Under the pieces are notes generated by a model that was given only the letters and a program-made list of their open reading frames with translations, was not told where the DNA came from and made no database searches. The position numbers and the translations under genes are program-made. From assembly GCA_002411515.1 (NCBI GenBank), contig DHTF01000002.1, positions 5,121 to 18,844 of the forward strand: a DNA stretch of 13,724 bases. The letters are read 5' to 3'. Shown here piece after piece: positions 8,352 through 13,724 of the stretch; the first letter of the stretch is position 1, and the number at the start of each line of letters is the position of its first letter. The stretch is from Proteiniphilum sp. UBA5267. GTDB lineage: Bacteria; Bacteroidota; Bacteroidia; Bacteroidales; Dysgonomonadaceae.

Positions 8352-9617
8352 ATGAAGACTTATATTTATATTCTCCTGAGTATACTTTTATTTTCATCGT
8401 GTGCCGATTATCTGGATCTCTATTCCAGATCGGCCATTCCACCGGAGGCGGTTACTGAAGGAGACTTACCTGCATTGCGAATCGGTATGTATAATTTTGT
8501 ACAAAACAAGCCCGGCGTACGTGCTTTTATGATGCACGATTTGTTGGGTGGAGGCATTCAAACCACGACGGGGAGCGCAAGAGACCTTATAAACAACACG
8601 TTGAGTCCACTCAATGCGTATATCCAGGGCAGCTGGGATGGCTATTTCAATGCTCTTTTTCAGGCAAATACCGTGATTGAAGTGACCGACAGGTTCTCTA
8701 CAGTGCAATCCCAGCTTATCAAGGGAGAAGCGCTTTATTTTAGAGCCTATATCTATTTCTGCCTGGCTACACGCTGGGGAGGGGTTCCTATTTTGGAGAA
8801 AAATACGTTGGAGAAAGTGTCAAGAAATACGCTGGGAGAAGTATGGAATTTTATTGATCAAGATTTGGAACTGGCAACCAAATTGTTGACGGATGCACCT
8901 ACATCCTATTATTATGTGTCAAAGGATGCGGCAATAGCTTTGCGTGCCAGGGTGGCCCTTAGCAGCGGAGATTATGCCAATGCGGCGAAATATGCAGAAT
9001 CTTTGATTGTAAAAGGGAAATATAAATTGGATAGCTTCGACAAGATTTTCCGAAAAAAAGCCAACACGGAAATTATTTTCGCTTTTGAAAACCGCACGGA
9101 AGAATCATCCATCAACATCAGCGATCTGTATTATACGTATGATCATCCCAATAAAGGGCAGGGGTCCTATAAGCCGACAGATGCTACCATCGCACTTTTT
9201 GCCGATGAAGACAATAGAAGAGATATCACGCTGATAAATATCGGAGGCCGTACCACGATCAATAAATATGAAAGCGGTCAAACCGGACGTGATCCCGTAA
9301 TTATCTCACGCATTGCCGAGATGTACCTGATCAGTGCAGAAGCACAGGGTTTGGGGAACGGTATTGCACGATTAAACGAACTAAGGGTTTTCAGAGGTCT
9401 GGCACCTGTCACAGCTGCAAATTCCAGTGAATATCTGAATCTGATTCTCGACGAAAGGGTGCGTGAATTGGTTGGAGAGAACTTTATGTACCACGATTAC
9501 GTGAGAACGGGCGTAGCTGTTGAGAAATTGGGAATCTTGCCTCATCAGGTTCTCCATCCCATACCGGGTAGAGAGCTTCAGAACAATCCAAATTTAACTC
9601 CCAACCCGGGCTATTAA
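8352..9617 (+). CDS. SusD/RagB-family surface glycan-binding lipoprotein
   Basis: A 421-residue outer-membrane lipoprotein that acts as the lid and binding partner of the SusC above. The signal peptide ends in lipobox FSSC (Cys17), and mature residues CADYLDL are the usual family start. Family landmarks are present in order: EALYFRAYIYFCLATRWGGVPI (TPR-like helix, about residues 125-145), RIAEMYLISAEA with a following ARLNELR, DERVRELVGE, and the closing PIPGRELQNNPNLTPNPGY that nearly always ends SusD proteins. At 421 residues it is shorter than the common 500-600, so some loops or helices are missing, which may suit a small ligand (inference). The frame is intact with no sign of a frameshift, so the shortness appears real. 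It starts 17 bases after susC and is cotranscribed. Confidence 0.95.
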   Translation: MKTYIYILLSILLFSSCADYLDLYSRSAIPPEAVTEGDLPALRIGMYNFVQNKPGVRAFMMHDLLGGGIQTTTGSARDLINNTLSPLNAYIQGSWDGYFNALFQANTVIEVTDRFSTVQSQLIKGEALYFRAYIYFCLATRWGGVPILEKNTLEKVSRNTLGEVWNFIDQDLELATKLLTDAPTSYYYVSKDAAIALRARVALSSGDYANAAKYAESLIVKGKYKLDSFDKIFRKKANTEIIFAFENRTEESSINISDLYYTYDHPNKGQGSYKPTDATIALFADEDNRRDITLINIGGRTTINKYESGQTGRDPVIISRIAEMYLISAEAQGLGNGIARLNELRVFRGLAPVTAANSSEYLNLILDERVRELVGENFMYHDYVRTGVAVEKLGILPHQVLHPIPGRELQNNPNLTPNPGY

Positions 9618-9645
9618 TATTGTGGTATACTAAAGACGAAATACA

Positions 9646-10581
9646 ATGAAAAAATTTCAACTATTTATATGGATATTCTTTGCAGTAGCCATCATTGGCA
9701 GCTGCGACGACAGTGTAGATTACAACAATCATTATGAAGCTGTTCCCCGGACTCCTGCAGGAATCAAACTGGTGGAGAATACAAACCTGATTGCAGCGAT
9801 ACACGCTGATAGCACATACAGAGTAACAGAGGGGGTACAGGTTACGGAAATAGCTTATACAAGCATGAAGGGCTCTGCGATGAAAATATTTATACTCGAA
9901 GTCGATCTCAACAACTCTTCTGTGAACATGAAAGTATCCATGCCCGACGGAATAAATCGTTTCGGGATGCAAACGATGACAGAACAGGCTGTTTACATGG
10001 ATAGTCAAAATGAGAAGGTGTGGGCAGGGTTTAATGCCGATTTTTACAATATGTCCACCGGTATTCCACGTGGTCCCGTGCATCGCGATGGCGTGGCTGT
10101 GAAGACTAGTTTTGATAGCGGAGACAGAGGTATCTTTGCCCTGACGGATAAAAAGAAAGCACTGGTTGCTACCCGAATTGAATATCCTGAAGTGGTAAAG
10201 CGGTTGAAACTACAGGAAGCAGTCGGTGGAGGAGCCTCATTACTGAGTGAAGGAAATATCCTTTCCCAAACCGACCAGACAGTGGAACCCCGGACATGTG
10301 TCGGAATTTCAGCAGACAGCACGCAGGTGTATGTGCTGGCTGTAGATGGACGGAATTTTTCTTATTCTACAGGAATGCAGTTGGAGGAGCTAGCAGCAGT
10401 TTTAAAAGCTTTGGGAGCATCCACCGGAATCAATCTGGATGGGGGCGGTTCCACTACATTTTTTGTAAGAAATACACCCGATTTCTCAGCAAACAGGTTT
10501 ACGATCAGAAACTGGCCTTCCGATAATGGTGGTAAGGAGAGAGCGGTGGCAAACGGAGTAGTAATTATTTCCAAAAATTAG
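9646..10581 (+). CDS. Phosphodiester glycosidase family lipoprotein (NAGPA/DUF2233 domain), copy 1
   Basis: A 311-residue lipoprotein: signal peptide with lipobox IIGSC (Cys20), followed by acidic DDSVDY, which resembles the Bacteroidota surface-export signal. The rest is one NAGPA-type domain, named for the human uncovering enzyme that removes GlcNAc from GlcNAc-1-phospho-6-mannose. Conserved family blocks visible are NADFYNMSTGIPRGPVHRDG (130-149), EPRTCVGISAD (214-224), LAVDGR (231-236), NLDGGGSTT (263-271) and RAVANG (299-304). The expected activity is hydrolysis of a sugar-1-phosphodiester bond; the sugar and acceptor are unknown. It lies 28 bases after susD and 6 bases before the beta-helix gene, so it is part of the operon. 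It is about 62% identical (168 of 270 aligned residues by hand) to the second copy. Bacterial homologues are mostly uncharacterised, so the enzymatic call rests on family membership. Confidence 0.88.
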   Translation: MKKFQLFIWIFFAVAIIGSCDDSVDYNNHYEAVPRTPAGIKLVENTNLIAAIHADSTYRVTEGVQVTEIAYTSMKGSAMKIFILEVDLNNSSVNMKVSMPDGINRFGMQTMTEQAVYMDSQNEKVWAGFNADFYNMSTGIPRGPVHRDGVAVKTSFDSGDRGIFALTDKKKALVATRIEYPEVVKRLKLQEAVGGGASLLSEGNILSQTDQTVEPRTCVGISADSTQVYVLAVDGRNFSYSTGMQLEELAAVLKALGASTGINLDGGGSTTFFVRNTPDFSANRFTIRNWPSDNGGKERAVANGVVIISKN

Positions 10582-10587
10582 TTCAAG

Positions 10588-12348
10588 ATGAAAGTAGCAT
10601 TCAATAAATATATCAATCTTTTATTCTTCAGTTTTTTGATGCTTGCCTTAGTCGCATGTTCTGAAGACATAAATGATTCTTATTTTGATCCGAAGAATCC
10701 CGAATTATCCATGGATCAAAATGAAATAAACGTACCCAAAGAAGGTGGCGAATTTTCTGTCAATATCTCGTCCAACCTCCCATGGAGGGCTGAAGCCAAA
10801 GATACATGGGTGTCGCTGGAGGGAGCGCAAAACATACAAAGTGGGGTGCTGACAGTGAAAATTACTATCAACAGAACATTGGCTGTCCGCGAAACAGAAA
10901 TCGCATTATGGATTACCTCCGATGAGAAAAAGATGATAAAGATCACGCAGGCACCCAGCGAAGCAAGTGATCTGATTGAACATTATTACGTAAAATCGGA
11001 GGGACAAATCAATGCCGATGGCAAATCCTGGGCTACCGCAACCACACTCGAAACAGCGCTGGATAAAGCTGTCCGTGGAGATTTTATCCACCTGGCAGCA
11101 GGGATCTACCATCCCACAAGAACCATCGCGAATGGAAAAGCCGATGATTCCAAGGATAAAACGTTTGAAATACACAGCAACATAACCCTGATAGGGGGAT
11201 ATCCTGCCAATGCAGCGGAAGGATCAACATCCGATCCGGTAAATAATGAAACGATTTTAAGCGGTATGCTGGGTAGCGATAAAGTATATCACGCCATGGC
11301 AATTACTGCCCCGGCAGAGAACGGTCAAAAAGTCACATTAAAAGGATTGACCATCAGAGATGGACGTGCTGCGGCAAGTGGAACAGGTAGCGTAGCTGTC
11401 AATGGTGCCAACTATTTCAGATACTATGGAGGAGGCGTGATCGTGGCCAAATCGGTGGTTAAGATGATTGATTGTAATATAACCGATAACTCTTCGGGAG
11501 TTCATGCCGCGGGAATGTATATATTTGGAGGAGCCACAGTAAGACTGGAAAATTCTACCGTGCAGAACAACAGTGGCCTTACCACAAGTTCCAACGGAGG
11601 AGGAATTTTTGTGGATGCCTCCACCTTGTATTTAATCGACTCCAAGGTTATTAACAACGGAACCACCGGTGTGGGAGGGGGTATCTATAGTTTTAATTCC
11701 ACCAGTTCCACGTACACTTACATTTATAATTCGCTGATTTCAGGTAACAACAACAACCTACTTGGCTCTCATCCCACAAGAAAAGGAGGAGGATTCTATG
11801 GCAGAGAAAACTCAGTGACTGTGATGGTGAATACAACCATTCATGGTAACACGGGGGGCGTTGGTGCAGGAGTGGCTATTCACGGGCCTTCAGGTAATGA
11901 AGCAAAGCTGAATCTGATCAGTTGCACGGTTACAGGTAATATAGCCCTGACCAATCATGGTGGATATGAGGGGCATGCCAGCTCTGTAATAAACTTTCAT
12001 AACTCAATTGTATCGGGTAATGGAGGTGCTGTGGAAGGATATCAGCCGGCAACCTTCAGAAACTCACTTTTTGGAAGCACTATTTACGGGGCCGAGAACA
12101 ATGCAATTCCCGGTTTATCTTTCGATCCTGCTTCCATGATCGAAGCGTTGGCTGACAACGGCGGAAAAACCAATACCTGTTTACTTACGGGAAGCAACAA
12201 TCCGGCACAGATTTACGGTATGACCAGCGAAGAACTGAAAGCGCTCGGTGAAGGATTTAATCCTCCTGTGGATGAGTTGATCATCACGAAGGACCAGATC
12301 GGATTAAGTCGGACAGGGAAAAAGACAATGGGTGCATGCGTTAAGTAA
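10588..12348 (+). CDS. BACON-domain and right-handed parallel beta-helix surface lipoprotein
   Basis: A 586-residue lipoprotein with lipobox LVAC (Cys24) followed by SEDIND, a likely surface-export signal. Residues about 39-122 look like a BACON domain, a carbohydrate-associated Ig-like fold (LSMDQNEINVPKEGG, then NLPWRAEAKDTWVSL, ending KITQAPS). From about 130 a segment reading YYVKSEGQINADGKSWATA with later HLAAGIYHPT opens a parallel beta-helix, with many short strand-turn repeats containing N-N-S-G type ladders and GGG turns up to about 520. The C-terminal LADNGGKTNTCLLTGSNNPAQ resembles the choice-of-anchor Q ending. Beta-helix proteins often bind or cleave polysaccharides (lyases, glycosidases), but no catalytic motif of a named family was recognised, so binding and cleaving both remain possible. 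It sits between the two phosphodiester glycosidase genes, 6 bases after the first, which suggests it presents or processes the same substrate. Confidence 0.85.
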   Translation: MKVAFNKYINLLFFSFLMLALVACSEDINDSYFDPKNPELSMDQNEINVPKEGGEFSVNISSNLPWRAEAKDTWVSLEGAQNIQSGVLTVKITINRTLAVRETEIALWITSDEKKMIKITQAPSEASDLIEHYYVKSEGQINADGKSWATATTLETALDKAVRGDFIHLAAGIYHPTRTIANGKADDSKDKTFEIHSNITLIGGYPANAAEGSTSDPVNNETILSGMLGSDKVYHAMAITAPAENGQKVTLKGLTIRDGRAAASGTGSVAVNGANYFRYYGGGVIVAKSVVKMIDCNITDNSSGVHAAGMYIFGGATVRLENSTVQNNSGLTTSSNGGGIFVDASTLYLIDSKVINNGTTGVGGGIYSFNSTSSTYTYIYNSLISGNNNNLLGSHPTRKGGGFYGRENSVTVMVNTTIHGNTGGVGAGVAIHGPSGNEAKLNLISCTVTGNIALTNHGGYEGHASSVINFHNSIVSGNGGAVEGYQPATFRNSLFGSTIYGAENNAIPGLSFDPASMIEALADNGGKTNTCLLTGSNNPAQIYGMTSEELKALGEGFNPPVDELIITKDQIGLSRTGKKTMGACVK

Positions 12349-12370
12349 TGCCATAAATACAATATATTCC

Positions 12371-12400
12371 GGGAGAGCCAAAAACGGCTCTCCCAATTTT
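12371..12400 (+). terminator. Intrinsic-terminator-like hairpin between the beta-helix gene and glycosidase copy 2
   Basis: GGGAGAGCC (12371-12379) pairs perfectly over 9 bases with GGCTCTCCC (12386-12394) around loop AAAAAC, followed by AATTTT. It starts 22 bases after the beta-helix stop and ends 12 bases before the favoured start of the next gene. The form is that of a rho-independent terminator with a short T-run. Because there is little room for a promoter after it, it more likely acts as a partial terminator or mRNA-end stabiliser than as a full block (inference). Confidence 0.75.
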
Positions 12401-12412
12401 AATATGTTTACT

Positions 12413-13306
12413 ATGAAATCAAAAAATATCACTTTTTTTTTATTTATTATTACTTTATTTTTCAGCATTGGAGCTTATGCACAAAAATCAAAAGTGCTGT
12501 CGGAGTATACCGGTTTGATAAAAGCAATTTATTCCGATGTGAATTATGGGGTTACGGATGGCGTAAAAAGTACCGAAATAGCTTTCGAGGCCACGAATGG
12601 GAAGGCGATGAAAATATTCATTCTTGAGGTGGATCTGCAACAACCATCCCTATCCCTGAAAGTTACCATGCCCGATGGAAGAAATAGTTACGGCATGCAA
12701 CAGATGACCCGGCAGGCCGCATCAATGGACAGCGTGGGTCACGTTGTATGGGCGGGGGTAAATGCCGATTTTTATGATATGAAAACGGGTGTTCCCAGGG
12801 GAGTGCTGCATCGCAATGGACAAATATTAAAAACGAATTACGACGAAGGGAACAGGGGCTTTTTTGCCATAACGAAAGATAAAAAAGCGCTGGCAGGTAC
12901 AAACAAGGAGTATCCCGGGGTATCTTCAAGCCTGCAATTGCAGGAAGTGGTAGGTGGTGGGGCCATTCTCCTGAAGAACGGAGTTCCTTTATCCCAATCC
13001 AATAAAACTGTAGAACCCAGAACCTGTGTGGGAATAACGGCGGATAGCACCCGGGTGTTTTTCCTGGCTGTTGATGGCAGAGATGTTCCCTATTCAAATG
13101 GGATGACCCTCGAAGAGTTGGCTATGTGTCTGAAAGCTTTGGGTGCTCATAATGCAATTAATCTCGATGGCGGTGGATCTACAACCTATTTCGTACGCCG
13201 CTTCCCCGCTTTCAGAGATGACAGGTTTGACATCAGGAACCGCCCTTCCGACTATAGCGGTGAAAGGGCAGTAGCCAATGGGATTGTCGTGATTTCGAAT
13301 TTATAA
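12413..13306 (+). CDS. Phosphodiester glycosidase family protein (NAGPA/DUF2233 domain), copy 2, secreted
   Basis: A 297-residue protein from ATG 12413, chosen because it begins a clean type I signal peptide (MKSKN, hydrophobic FFLFIITLFFSI, then GAYAQ with cleavage after Ala). The frame can be extended to ATG 12332, but that would overlap the previous gene and run through the terminator hairpin, so it is rejected; ATG 12404 is also possible and adds three residues. There is no lipobox, so it should be free in the periplasm or secreted, unlike copy 1. The NAGPA blocks are all retained: NADFYDMKTGVPRGVLHRNG (117-136), EPRTCVGITAD (201-211), NLDGGGSTT (250-258), RAVANG (285-290). The predicted activity is hydrolysis of a sugar-1-phosphodiester. 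It is the last + strand gene of the locus and faces a convergent gene 37 bases beyond. Its retention with intact motifs argues for a distinct job, for example on product after transport. Confidence 0.88.
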   Translation: MKSKNITFFLFIITLFFSIGAYAQKSKVLSEYTGLIKAIYSDVNYGVTDGVKSTEIAFEATNGKAMKIFILEVDLQQPSLSLKVTMPDGRNSYGMQQMTRQAASMDSVGHVVWAGVNADFYDMKTGVPRGVLHRNGQILKTNYDEGNRGFFAITKDKKALAGTNKEYPGVSSSLQLQEVVGGGAILLKNGVPLSQSNKTVEPRTCVGITADSTRVFFLAVDGRDVPYSNGMTLEELAMCLKALGAHNAINLDGGGSTTYFVRRFPAFRDDRFDIRNRPSDYSGERAVANGIVVISNL

Positions 13307-13343
13307 TATCAAACCGGATATCAGCCAGCCTACCGTAGAATCG

Positions 13344-13724
13344 TTATCGATTTATAGTCACATCTTTGAACATATAACCATTATCACTTACTCTTAAAGG
13401 TTTGCCGCTTTCAGCGGTCACGTTTTTAAGGATGACTTCCTTCGTGATGATATATGGATATTTTTCCACATACGTCTCATCCACCATTTGCTTATTAAAA
13501 TTTGCAAAGATGGCGGGACCCATATAAGTCTCCGGATGGCCGGCATCTTCAATTTTAAGATTCTCTATGGTAATTTTTTCCGGCATATAGCAGGTATACC
13601 CGAAATCATGCTGACCGGAATTGGATCCGCCAATCAGGTTCACGCTTCCTGATTTCACACTGCGGGGTACAAATATGCAATCGCGGATGATAAATTCACC
13701 TTCCCAGGTGCTGCCATAATCGGA
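13344..13724 (-). CDS. Probable beta-helix (pectate-lyase-like) protein, C-terminal part (5' end outside window)
   Basis: Reading the minus strand, the frame is open from the right edge (it begins SDYGSTWEGEFI) to a TAA at 13344-13346, so at least 126 C-terminal residues are encoded and the start lies outside. An in-frame GTG at 13658 is not needed as a start because coding continues upstream. The visible sequence alternates short beta-type stretches with turns (EFIIRDCIFVPRS, KITIENLKIEDAG, KEVILKNVTAESG, GYMFKDVTINR), the ladder-like pattern of right-handed beta-helices. No catalytic residues could be assigned. It may be a polysaccharide-active enzyme encoded opposite the operon; its membership of the same locus is only suggested by position. 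No obvious terminator is seen in the 37 bases between the converging genes. Confidence 0.7.
   Translation of the reverse strand, partial: SDYGSTWEGEFIIRDCIFVPRSVKSGSVNLIGGSNSGQHDFGYTCYMPEKITIENLKIEDAGHPETYMGPAIFANFNKQMVDETYVEKYPYIITKEVILKNVTAESGKPLRVSDNGYMFKDVTINR

Noticed and set aside
12332..12412. Extended N-terminus for glycosidase copy 2 starting at ATG 12332
   Set aside because: It would overlap the beta-helix gene, translate through a strong terminator hairpin and bury the signal peptide 27 residues in.

Overview
The window looks like a stretch of a Bacteroidota chromosome, most likely Bacteroidales. The main reasons are a SusC/SusD outer-membrane pair, an ECF sigma factor and FecR-type anti-sigma pair with the Bacteroidota-specific C-terminal domain, many lipoproteins with a Cys followed by acidic residues, a TTTG / TAnnTTTG-like promoter, and A-rich upstream regions without strong Shine-Dalgarno sequences. 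The genus cannot be fixed from what is visible. No RNA genes, CRISPR arrays, transposases or phage genes were seen.

Region 1 (1-2941, + strand) is a metal-handling operon, probably for copper. It holds the 3' end of a secreted heavy-metal-associated (HMA) domain gene cut by the window edge, then a complete HMA-domain lipoprotein. The two are tandem duplicates with about 75% identity over the last 83 residues. A CPH-type P1B ATPase (CopB-like) with a very His-rich N-terminus and no HMA domain of its own follows. A 12-bp stem-loop lies between the second lipoprotein and the ATPase.

Region 2 (2946-4838, + strand) is a trans-envelope regulatory pair. A well-spaced housekeeping-type promoter precedes an ECF sigma factor, followed by a FecR-like anti-sigma factor. 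A strong stem-loop after fecR separates regulators from target genes.

Region 3 (5002-13306, + strand) is a polysaccharide-utilisation-like operon: SusC transporter with an N-terminal STN signalling domain, SusD-like lipoprotein, a phosphodiester glycosidase (NAGPA/DUF2233 family) lipoprotein, a BACON plus parallel beta-helix lipoprotein, and a second phosphodiester glycosidase. The two glycosidases are paralogues (about 62% identity) but carry different export signals, one a lipobox and the other a type I signal peptide. A canonical intrinsic-terminator hairpin sits just before the second one. No ordinary glycoside hydrolase lies between them.

Region 4 (13344-13724, - strand) is the C-terminal part of a convergent gene whose product looks like another beta-helix protein; its 5' end is outside the window.

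Working model (inference): a phosphodiester-containing or sugar-1-phosphate-capped glycan is bound at the surface by SusC/SusD and the beta-helix lipoprotein. Glycosidase 1 uncaps it at the cell surface and glycosidase 2 in the periplasm or outside. Transport through SusC signals via STN to FecR, releasing the ECF sigma factor to raise operon expression.
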